Source of the DNA: CAYVBE01 sp964448935
GTDB taxonomy: Bacteria > Planctomycetota > Brocadiia > SM23-32
Length of the DNA stretch: 7,740 nt
Direction: 5' to 3'
Assembly (NCBI GenBank): GCA_964448935.1
Contig: CAYVBE010000191.1
Location: forward strand, 1 to 7,740
A model generated the notes under the pieces. That model made no database searches. It was not told the DNA's origin and saw only the letters and a program-made list of their open reading frames with translations. Below are positions 1 through 5,404 of this stretch, piece by piece; position 1 is the first letter of the stretch, and each line of letters starts with the position of its first letter. Both the position numbers and the translations under genes were made by a program.

Positions 1-56
1 TAGTAGGTGCGCATGTCCTTCTTCAGGATGTTCCAGAACGCGATCCAGGTCTTCAC
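1..56 (-). CDS. ABC-2 type transporter permease, N-terminal fragment (gene runs off the window)
   Basis: Only the first 18 codons are present, beginning with GTG at 56-54 and reading VKTWIAFWNILKKDMRTY. An aromatic and basic start of the form 'NILKKDxRTYY' is typical of the cytoplasmic N-terminus of ABC-2 permeases, just before the first membrane helix. The GTG overlaps the TGA stop of the ATPase gene (GTGA), and an AGGAAGG ribosome site lies 6 bases upstream (63-69), so translation is probably coupled. The encoded protein would be the membrane half of an exporter whose ATPase is the next gene upstream. The family call rests on this short piece plus its position. The substrate cannot be inferred. 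Confidence 0.62.
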   Translation of the reverse strand, partial: MKTWIAFWNILKKDMRTY

Positions 57-1048
57 CCGCCACCTTCCTTTCCGTTGCCCTGTTCCTTCTCTTTGCGCAT
101 CTGCTCCAGAGCCACACCGGTGATACGGACGAAAACGTCTTCCAGCGACGGGCGTATTGCGCGCGCCTCGGTCACGTCCACGTCATGCGCCTCGAAGAAC
201 CGGATCAGCGGCGCGAGCGGCAGGGCATGGTCCGTGTGCGCGCGTATCGCATTGCCAGGCATGGTTTCGAAGTCGACGCCCGGGAAGGCGCTTCGCAACT
301 CATCGAGCAGCCGGGAAACATCCTCGCTCAACGCCAGTTGCACCACGCTGTGGCCCTGCACGTCTTGTACGAGATTGGCCAGCGTGTCTACGCGCACAAG
401 TCGGCCCTCGACAATGAAGCCGATCCGGTCACACAGCCGTTCGGCTTCCTCAATATAATGCGTCGTCAGAAAGAGGGTGGTGCCGGATTTGTTGAGCCCT
501 TCGAGCATCTGTCGGATCTGCCGGGCGCTGGCCACGTCGATACCCGTGGTGGGCTCGTCGAGAAACAGAATCCGAGGGCGATGTATGATACCGGCGGCAA
601 TGGCCAGCTTGCGCTTCATGCCCTTGCTGTAGCCGCCAAACCTTCGCCTGGCTGCGCTCTTCAGGCCGAAGGTTCCCAGAAGCTCCTGAGCCCTTTCCTC
701 TCGCTCGCCTCGGGCCATCCCGTAGAGCGCCCCGCAGAAGCACAGGTTCTCGAAACCGTCCAACTCCGGCCAGAGATTGCTCTCGTCGGGGACGATGCCC
801 ATCAGATGCTGGGCCTTCTGGAAGTTATGGGTATAGTCCTGTCCGAAGAACCCTGCCGTTCCGGCGTCGGGCCGCGCCAGCCCGGTGAGCATGTTGATGG
901 TGGTGGTCTTGCCCGCTCCATTGGGGCCGAGGAACCCGAACACCTCTCCTTCGCGGACGTCAAACGTAACACCGTCCACGGCCAGCACGTCGCCAAACCG
1001 CTTCGTCAGACCGTCTACCTGGATGGCCGCTGTTGCTGTCGCTTGCAC
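53..1048 (-). CDS. ABC-2 type transporter ATP-binding protein (CcmA/DrrA/NatA-like)
   Basis: This is the cytoplasmic ATPase subunit of an ABC exporter, 331 aa from the chosen start, a normal length for the family. Numbered from that start, it shows Walker A GPNGAGKTT (41-49), a degenerate signature YSKGM (140-144), Walker B ILFLDEP (160-166) and the switch histidine in LTTHYIEEAE (H197). A C-terminal accessory domain ends in the characteristic PSLEDVFVRITG. The usual Q-loop glutamine after 'GIVP' is an aspartate (D88). The start is GTG at 1048-1046, because GGAGG lies nine bases upstream and the ABC domain begins soon after (IQVDGLTKRFG). The frame stays open to a TTG at 1093, but that start has no ribosome site and would add a 15-residue basic extension. 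The gene overlaps the permease start by four bases. The exported substrate (drug, ion or lipid) cannot be told from the ATPase. Confidence 0.95.
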   Translation of the reverse strand: MQATATAAIQVDGLTKRFGDVLAVDGVTFDVREGEVFGFLGPNGAGKTTTINMLTGLARPDAGTAGFFGQDYTHNFQKAQHLMGIVPDESNLWPELDGFENLCFCGALYGMARGEREERAQELLGTFGLKSAARRRFGGYSKGMKRKLAIAAGIIHRPRILFLDEPTTGIDVASARQIRQMLEGLNKSGTTLFLTTHYIEEAERLCDRIGFIVEGRLVRVDTLANLVQDVQGHSVVQLALSEDVSRLLDELRSAFPGVDFETMPGNAIRAHTDHALPLAPLIRFFEAHDVDVTEARAIRPSLEDVFVRITGVALEQMRKEKEQGNGKEGGG

Positions 1049-1057
1049 TTCACGCTT

Positions 1058-1062
1058 CCTCC
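1058..1062 (-). promoter_or_regulatory. Ribosome binding site of the ABC ATPase gene
   Basis: The minus strand reads GGAGG followed by nine bases and then GTG (1048-1046). This spacing fits standard initiation and decides the start against the longer TTG form at 1093. A second GTG two bases closer to the site is in another frame and is not the start. Confidence 0.75.
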
Positions 1063-1162
1063 GAAAAGCACCGCAGAAGTCTGCCTGCTCCAAACGCAGG
1101 AGTAGTAATCGGGCAGTTTCTGCTCGGCCTCAGGCACGGTTGCGCCACCATGCTCCCATTGG

Positions 1163-1184
1163 AAAAACCACCCTACACGGTGAC
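1163..1184 (-). terminator. Weak intrinsic terminator-like hairpin after the DsrE-like gene
   Basis: On the minus strand, stem GTCACC (1184-1179), loop GTGTAG and stem GGTGGT (1172-1167) are followed by TTTT. Four pairs are Watson-Crick and two are G-T wobbles, so the hairpin is weak. It overlaps the stop codon of the DsrE-like gene. With the 124-bp gap to the ABC gene, it may separate the two units, or allow partial read-through. No convincing promoter for the ABC gene was found in the gap, so read-through is a real alternative. Confidence 0.3.
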
Positions 1185-1493
1185 TACCCTGTCCGAGTCC
1201 CGGACAAGCTCGTACTGGTCCTTGAGCGTGGAAAGCGGGCAGACTTCCGATCCACCGGAGTTGCGCAGTTTCAGGCAGGCGCCGCAGGCAAGGAACTCAC
1301 CTCCCGCATCCAGCACCTTCTGCGCCTGGGCTTTCACGTCGAACTTCTCATCCTCAATCTGGTCAATCTCCACGCCCTTGCCGGACAGGAAGATGCGTAC
1401 CTCGTCTCCCTGCTCAATGCTGTAAAGCGCCAGGCGCAACGCATTGAAGACGGTTTCGGGGTCAGTGTGGGTGACGACCATGCCGAGCTTCAT
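1173..1493 (-). CDS. DsrE/DsrF-like family protein (sulfur-relay type)
   Basis: A small soluble protein of 106 aa. Seen directly: an N-terminal beta strand and loop 'MKLGMVVTHTDPE' followed by a helix with FNALRLALYSIEQGD, then 'VRIFLSGKGVE'. Near the C-terminus are CGAC (C70, C73) and C85 in 'GSEVCPLST'. This layout matches the DsrE/TusD-like fold, whose members bind or pass on sulfane sulfur through a cysteine, or act in thiol chemistry. Which cysteine works here is not known. Translation starts at ATG 1493-1491 with only a weak AAAGG upstream. It lies 34 bp behind the Cys-rich gene, so the two are probably co-transcribed. It has no signal peptide and should be cytoplasmic. The family call is confident. 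A part in sulfur relay is inferred from the family, and neither sulfite reductase nor other sulfur genes are visible in the window. Confidence 0.85.
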   Translation of the reverse strand: MKLGMVVTHTDPETVFNALRLALYSIEQGDEVRIFLSGKGVEIDQIEDEKFDVKAQAQKVLDAGGEFLACGACLKLRNSGGSEVCPLSTLKDQYELVRDSDRVVTV

Positions 1494-1527
1494 CCGAAAG
1501 TTGCCTTTCTCTTACCGCTTTGGATGC

Positions 1528-1755
1528 TCAGACGCACGGATGCTCGGCGTCATCCCCGTGACACTCGCGTATCTGCTCGGGCGAGCAGTCGCCGGGTGCG
1601 CCCTCCAGCTTTTCCGGATGCTCGCAGCCGCTGGTCTCGGCGCAGGGGTGTCCCTCAACGTCCCCGTGGCATTCCCTGATCTGCTCGGGAGAGCAGTCCT
1701 CGGGCTTTCCCTGCAACTTCTCCGGCTCCTGACAGCCTTTTTTCCCGCAACACAT
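1528..1755 (-). CDS. Small Cys-rich protein with two tandem Cys/His modules
   Basis: A 75-aa protein of unknown function with ten cysteines and five histidines. It begins MCCGKKG and then carries two copies of one module with a 36-residue period (8-38 and 44-74). Each copy has the pattern C-x12-C-SPEQIRE-C-HGD-x3-HPC, and the copies agree at 23 of 31 positions, including all Cys and the H of CHGD and HPC. Such conserved Cys/His spacing suggests metal (Zn or Fe-S) or thiol/persulfide binding, but that is inference. ATG 1755-1753 is preceded by AGGAGG at nine bases and by a good promoter, so this is a real, well-expressed gene and the first of its unit. The DsrE-like gene follows after 34 bp. 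There is no signal peptide or membrane helix. I have an unverified impression of similar short proteins in anaerobic bacteria, but I cannot name a family. Confidence 0.83.
   Translation of the reverse strand: MCCGKKGCQEPEKLQGKPEDCSPEQIRECHGDVEGHPCAETSGCEHPEKLEGAPGDCSPEQIRECHGDDAEHPCV
1534..1734 (-). repeat. Intragenic tandem duplication, two copies with 108-bp period
   Basis: The copies at 1642-1734 and 1534-1626 encode the two Cys modules. Their cores are nearly identical in DNA as well as protein: compare 1571-1590 with 1679-1698. The in-frame 108-bp period (36 codons) points to an internal duplication within the gene. Each copy contains a small palindrome, at 1573-1588 (CTGCTCG-GG-CGAGCAG) and 1681-1696 (stem CTGCTC/GAGCAG). 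Confidence 0.9.
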
Positions 1756-1764
1756 GGCCGTATT

Positions 1765-1770
1765 CCTCCT
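1765..1770 (-). promoter_or_regulatory. Ribosome binding site of the Cys-rich gene
   Basis: The minus strand reads AGGAGG, then nine bases, then the ATG at 1755-1753. It is among the strongest Shine-Dalgarno matches in the window and supports this small ORF as a genuine gene. Confidence 0.85.
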
Positions 1771-1802
1771 CGGTGAACCACTTATCTGATTAAGTCCTTG
1801 CT

Positions 1803-1833
1803 AATATACTAACCTAAAAATCGGCCATGTCAA
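1803..1833 (-). promoter_or_regulatory. Sigma70-type promoter of the Cys-rich/DsrE-like unit
   Basis: A perfect -35 box TTGACA (1833-1828) is followed by an AT-rich stretch containing TATATT (1808-1803, spacing 19) and, alternatively, TAGTAT (1811-1806, spacing 16). Neither combination has the ideal 17-base spacing with a good -10, so the exact -10 is uncertain. Transcription would begin around 1795-1800 and give a leader of about 40 bases before the AGGAGG site. The surroundings are GC-rich, so this AT-rich patch stands out. Confidence 0.55.
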
Positions 1834-1851
1834 GGGAACCGGGATTTTTGG
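1813..1851. promoter_or_regulatory. Inverted repeat spanning the -35 box; candidate operator
   Basis: AAAAATC (1816-1822) and GATTTTT (1843-1849) are a perfect 7-bp inverted repeat. The outer CC and GG extend it with a one-base bulge at T1815. The -35 box TTGACA lies between the arms. A dimeric regulator bound here would compete with RNA polymerase. No regulator is identified. A second, shorter pair of arms, ACTTA (1780-1784) and TAAGT (1791-1795), lies close to the expected transcription start and could be a further site. Confidence 0.3.
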
Positions 1852-1861
1852 CCCCGTTTCC

Positions 1862-1893
1862 GGCGGGCCGAACGGCGAGATTGCCGTGCCGCC
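1862..1893 (-). other. GC-rich nested hairpin downstream of the efflux operon
   Basis: On the minus strand an outer stem GGCGG/CCGCC (1893-1889 with 1866-1862) encloses an inner stem ACGGC/GCCGT with a six-base loop (1887-1872). It begins about 40 bases after the stop codon of the winged-helix protein gene, where the efflux transcript should end. There is no T-run after it, so it is not a classical intrinsic terminator. It might protect the transcript's 3' end or act with Rho. The rest of the gap up to 1933 shows nothing else recognisable. Confidence 0.25.
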
Positions 1894-1933
1894 CTGTCAA
1901 GAGGGGGCATGCACAGACGGGCGTTCCCTTCTC

Positions 1934-2293
1934 CTACCCGGCGCACGTCACGACGTAATCACTCTGTTCTGGCTGCCAGTAGCGTTCGATCAGTTGCTCT
2001 TCTTCCAGCCGCTGCAACAGGCGGGCTATCTCGTGTGGGTCGGCATCGAGCTGCCTGCGGATTTCGCCCTGGAATACCGGACCACCCCTTTGGCGCAGAA
2101 ACGTCAGCAACTGCTGTTTCAGCGCCGGGGGCTCTCCCTGCGTTTCCCGGGTCTGCGCGTGGGTTTCCCTGGACCTGTCCTTGCGCGACAGCAGCACGGC
2201 CGGCGCAATTAAGGCTACTGCTCCGGCCAGAGCGAGAACGATCAGCAAGGCATATCCGCCGTGAAAACCTATACCGTGGTGCATTCTTTGCAC
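1934..2293 (-). CDS. Membrane-anchored winged-helix-like protein, unknown function
   Basis: A 119-aa protein with one hydrophobic segment at about 13-36 (rich in A, L, V, I), followed by basic SRKDRSR, which by the positive-inside rule puts the C-terminal part in the cytoplasm. A charged linker (37-56) leads to a domain at 58-115 that looks like a winged helix: a first helix LKQQLLTFLRQRG, a turn helix FQGEIRRQL, a recognition-like helix HEIARLLQRLEEEQLIER, and a wing strand ending DYVVT. This resembles MarR-like domains that read 'GEI...LLxRLEEExLIER'. The gene follows the RND pump by 33 bp on the same strand, so it is probably co-transcribed. GTG at 2293 is taken as the start, but ATG at 2284 (residue 4) is equally possible because neither has a strong ribosome site. 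DNA binding is inferred. A protein-protein role is an alternative. Confidence 0.75.
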   Translation of the reverse strand: MQRMHHGIGFHGGYALLIVLALAGAVALIAPAVLLSRKDRSRETHAQTRETQGEPPALKQQLLTFLRQRGGPVFQGEIRRQLDADPHEIARLLQRLEEEQLIERYWQPEQSDYVVTCAG

Positions 2294-2326
2294 GTCCGTG
2301 AAAACAAAAGGTCGTCGAGGTGATCA

Positions 2327-5300
2327 TCAGGATTCACTGTGGCCCCGAACTCCCCGCGTAAAGACGACGTACAGGCAGGGCATCAGGAAAAGGGCCACTG
2401 CCATCTCCATGGCCAGCCCCCCGATGGCTGCCACGGCCATGGGCTGGAGCATGGCGCCGCCCTCACCCAGGTTTAGCGCGAGGGGCAGAAAACCCATCAT
2501 GGTCGTCGTGGTGGTCATGACGCGGGGACGGAGGCGGATCATGGCGGCCCGCACCACGGACTCGAACCTCCCGAGCCCTCCCTTCTCCTGGAGTTCGCCC
2601 GCGAAGGTTAGAAGCAGCACACCGTCGTTGACCGTGGCCGCAATGACCACGAGCACGCCGATGATAACCGTGGCGCCGAGAAAAGCGCCCGTCAGGTAGA
2701 GGAGGTATATCGCACCGGCCAGGCAGACCGGCACGCTGCCCAGGATCAGGGCCGGGAGCTTCACGCTGTTGAACTGCACCGTCAGGATGATGAAGGAGAA
2801 GAAGAGGGCGAAGGCCAGCACAGCCAGAACCGTGTCCTTCATGTCGGACATCATCTCGGCCCGCCCCCCGAAGGCGAACTCGTAGCCGGCGGGGTGCTCG
2901 ACCTCCGCCAGTGCGCCCCGCACCCGGCTGACTGCGCCGGCCAGGTCTCCGCCGGTCATGTCGGCCTCCACCGTCACCTGTTTGGCCTGATTCTCGCGGA
3001 TGATCTCTACCGGCCCCACCGCGGGCACTACCTTCGCTACGTCGCGCAGGCGAAGCGTCTCCCCGCGGGCGCACCTCAACGGAAGGTTGGCCACCGCCTC
3101 GCGGCTGTCGAGCTTTACCTCCGGCACCAGCACACGGATGTCGAAGTATTCCGAACCCTCCCGGTAGCGTGTGGCCACCGTTCCGGTGATCAGGGTGCGC
3201 AGGGAACGGGCCACCTCGGCGACCGATACGCCCAGTTCGGCGGCTTTCGTGCGGTCGATGCGCACCTGGTATTCCGGCCGGGACAGGTCCATCGAGACGT
3301 AAACGTTGGTAAGCCCGTCGGTCCGGCGCATGATGCCGGCGGTGCGGTCGGCCAGTTGGGAAAGAGTCTCGGGATCCTGCCCCCGTATTTCCACGACGAT
3401 ATCCGAGGCGCGGCCTCCCTTGATGCCCTTGATGGGGTTTTGCTTGGCCATGGCTTTGACGCCCGGCAAGGGGATCTTGCTCAATTTGCTGCGGAGCTTT
3501 TTCACGAATGCGGCGGTGCTCACTTGGCGCCGGGACCTGGGAACGAGCTGGATGTCGAGCTGGCCCTCGTTCGATATCTCGTAGGTATAGAGCCCGCGGA
3601 CCTGCCCTCCGGCCAGGCTGAAGACACTCTCTATGGTGGGATCACCGCTGATTTGCCCCTCGATTCTCCGGAGCGCGCGGTCGGTCTCCTCCACCGAAGC
3701 GCCAACCGGCAGTTTGACCTTGACCATCAGCCGCCCGTCGTCCATCAGCGGCAGAAACTCCGTTCCGACCCGCCCGAACAGCAGCCCTGCGCCGACAAGA
3801 ATTCCCAAAAAGAACACGATGGCAATCCACCGGGCCCTCAGAACTCTGCGGAGGGTCCACCCGTATCCCTCCGTGACCGCTTCGAAGAATCGTTCAAAAC
3901 GTGTCTTCTCGCGCCGGGCATGGTGCTCATCCAGCAGGGTGGCCGCCAGCATGGGTGTGACGGTGACGGCGACGGTGAGGCTGATCACCACGATGCCGGC
4001 CACCACCAGGATGAGTTCACGGAACAGCAGGCTGGTCAGCCCGGGGACGATGAGAAACGGCACGAAAAGGGCCAGAAACGAGAGCGTGGCCGCCACAATG
4101 GCCGGCCCCACCTCGTCAGTTGCCGTGACCGCCTGGCGGGCGATATCGCCCTCCGGATGCTCGTGGTGCAGGCGGCTGATGTTCTCCAGGACCACAATGG
4201 AGTTGTCCAGCACCACGCCGATGGCGACCACCAGCCCGCCGAGGGAGAAGATGTTGAGCGAGAAGCCCCCCACCTTCATCAGACCGAAGTTCAAAACGAG
4301 CGTGAGGGGCAAGGCCACGGCCATCACGATGACCTGGCGCAGGCTGCCCAGGAACAGGTACACCACTACGATGAGCAGCACCGCGGCCCCGACGGCGGCA
4401 TTGCGCACGCCGTTGAGGGATTGGCGCACGTAGGTGGCCTGGTTTTCCACGTAGCTGATGCGCAGCCCTTCGGGAAAGGCCGGCTTCAGCTCCGAGATCC
4501 TCCGCTCCACCGCCTCCGCCACCTCCACGGTGTTAGCTTCGGCCTCCTTGAGGACCGACAGCTTTACGCAGTCCTCGCCCTGAAACCGGGTAACCACCCG
4601 CACGTCCTCGTGTGCGTCCCGGACCTCGGCAATATCGCCCAGGTAGATTTTATCCTGTCCCCGGCGGTCTATGAGCACCGAGCGGATATCGTCGAGGGAC
4701 TCGAACTCCCCCGTGGTGCGGGCAATGATTTCTCGGCGCCCGACGGTGACGCGTCCTCCCGTCTTTTCGACGTTCTCCTCGCTGAGCTTCTGCAGGATGG
4801 TGGTCAGGGCGAGCTTATGTTTTTCCACGGCGGCGGCGTCCAGCCGGATGCGGATTTCCCTCTCCAGCCCGCCCACGATCTCCGTGCCCGCCACGCCTTT
4901 GACCGCCAGGACGCGGTCCTGCAACCAGTTATCGGTCCATTCCCGCAGCCGGACGGGCCCCCAGCGCTCGGAGTTTATCGCCACCTGCATCACCGGCAAC
5001 TGCGAGGGGTCGGCCTTGAACACGAACGGTTCTTCCGCGTTTTCCGGCAGATTCTGCCTGGCCCGCGTCAGGGCGGCCAGCACGTCCTGGAAGGCCACGT
5101 CAATGTCCGTTCCATAATCAAAATGGACGTTGAGAGAGTAGAGACCGGTCCTGCACGTTGATTCCAGGTAATCCAGGTTGTCCACCGTGGCCATCAGGCG
5201 TTCGACGGGGTCGGCGATGTCCTTGTCCACTTCGTCGGGGGTAGCGCCGGGCCACTGGATGTGGACCTTGACGAGCGGGTAGGTGATGTCCGGCAGAAAG

Positions 5301-5404
5301 TCAACGGGCAAGCGCCACAGGCCGTACAAGCCCAGAACCACCAGGGCCACGATGATGGCGCTGGTGGCCAGTCGGCGTGCGACCGAGTGTTGAGTTATTC
5401 TCAT
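2327..5404 (-). CDS. RND efflux transporter permease (HAE-1/AcrB-like inner-membrane pump)
   Basis: A full-length (1025 aa) proton-driven inner-membrane pump that takes substrates from the periplasm or membrane and passes them to an outer-membrane channel. It shows the standard twofold design: TM1 (about 11-31), a large periplasmic loop (32-334), TM2-TM6 (335-491), TM7 (526-545), a second periplasmic loop (546-857) and TM8-TM12 (858-1015). Family marks are FLPDITYPLVKV near the N-terminus, LDNSIVVLENI in TM4, VNDGVLLLTF in TM10 and RLRPRVMTT before TM11. TM4 has D400-N401 where AcrB has two Asp, and TM10 has N926-D927 where AcrB has Lys-Asn, so the proton relay differs from AcrB. There is no CusA-like metal signature, so a drug, lipid or other organic substrate is more likely, but this is unknown. 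The ATG overlaps the adaptor stop (ATGA), with AAAGG nine bases upstream. Confidence 0.96.
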   Translation of the reverse strand: MRITQHSVARRLATSAIIVALVVLGLYGLWRLPVDFLPDITYPLVKVHIQWPGATPDEVDKDIADPVERLMATVDNLDYLESTCRTGLYSLNVHFDYGTDIDVAFQDVLAALTRARQNLPENAEEPFVFKADPSQLPVMQVAINSERWGPVRLREWTDNWLQDRVLAVKGVAGTEIVGGLEREIRIRLDAAAVEKHKLALTTILQKLSEENVEKTGGRVTVGRREIIARTTGEFESLDDIRSVLIDRRGQDKIYLGDIAEVRDAHEDVRVVTRFQGEDCVKLSVLKEAEANTVEVAEAVERRISELKPAFPEGLRISYVENQATYVRQSLNGVRNAAVGAAVLLIVVVYLFLGSLRQVIVMAVALPLTLVLNFGLMKVGGFSLNIFSLGGLVVAIGVVLDNSIVVLENISRLHHEHPEGDIARQAVTATDEVGPAIVAATLSFLALFVPFLIVPGLTSLLFRELILVVAGIVVISLTVAVTVTPMLAATLLDEHHARREKTRFERFFEAVTEGYGWTLRRVLRARWIAIVFFLGILVGAGLLFGRVGTEFLPLMDDGRLMVKVKLPVGASVEETDRALRRIEGQISGDPTIESVFSLAGGQVRGLYTYEISNEGQLDIQLVPRSRRQVSTAAFVKKLRSKLSKIPLPGVKAMAKQNPIKGIKGGRASDIVVEIRGQDPETLSQLADRTAGIMRRTDGLTNVYVSMDLSRPEYQVRIDRTKAAELGVSVAEVARSLRTLITGTVATRYREGSEYFDIRVLVPEVKLDSREAVANLPLRCARGETLRLRDVAKVVPAVGPVEIIRENQAKQVTVEADMTGGDLAGAVSRVRGALAEVEHPAGYEFAFGGRAEMMSDMKDTVLAVLAFALFFSFIILTVQFNSVKLPALILGSVPVCLAGAIYLLYLTGAFLGATVIIGVLVVIAATVNDGVLLLTFAGELQEKGGLGRFESVVRAAMIRLRPRVMTTTTTMMGFLPLALNLGEGGAMLQPMAVAAIGGLAMEMAVALFLMPCLYVVFTRGVRGHSES

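Noticed and set aside
185..1105. 306-codon plus-strand open frame opposite the ABC ATPase
   Set aside because: The ATPase frame contains all ABC motifs in order; the antisense frame shows none.
1050..1151. 33-aa minus-strand ORF in the gap before the ABC ATPase, ending two bases before its GTG
   Set aside because: The position would suit a leader peptide, but the ribosome site is too close to the ATG and the sequence shows no leader-like codon run or conserved pattern.
1512..1781. 89-codon frame overlapping the Cys-rich gene
   Set aside because: It is another frame of the same DNA without its own ribosome site. The 75-aa frame has AGGAGG, a clear repeat pattern and conserved Cys.
1850..1869. 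GGCCC/GGGCC hairpin as an intrinsic terminator
   Set aside because: It is followed by A residues, not T residues, on the minus strand, and no plus-strand gene ends here.
1895..1900. Second TTGACA on the minus strand as a promoter
   Set aside because: No AT-rich -10 element lies 15-19 bases downstream; the sequence there is GC-rich and forms the hairpin.
2894..5161. 755-codon open frame on the plus strand opposite the RND gene
   Set aside because: It is the antisense shadow of a clear RND gene in GC-rich DNA. The translation is low-complexity (His, Gln, Gly, Arg-rich) with no recognisable domain.
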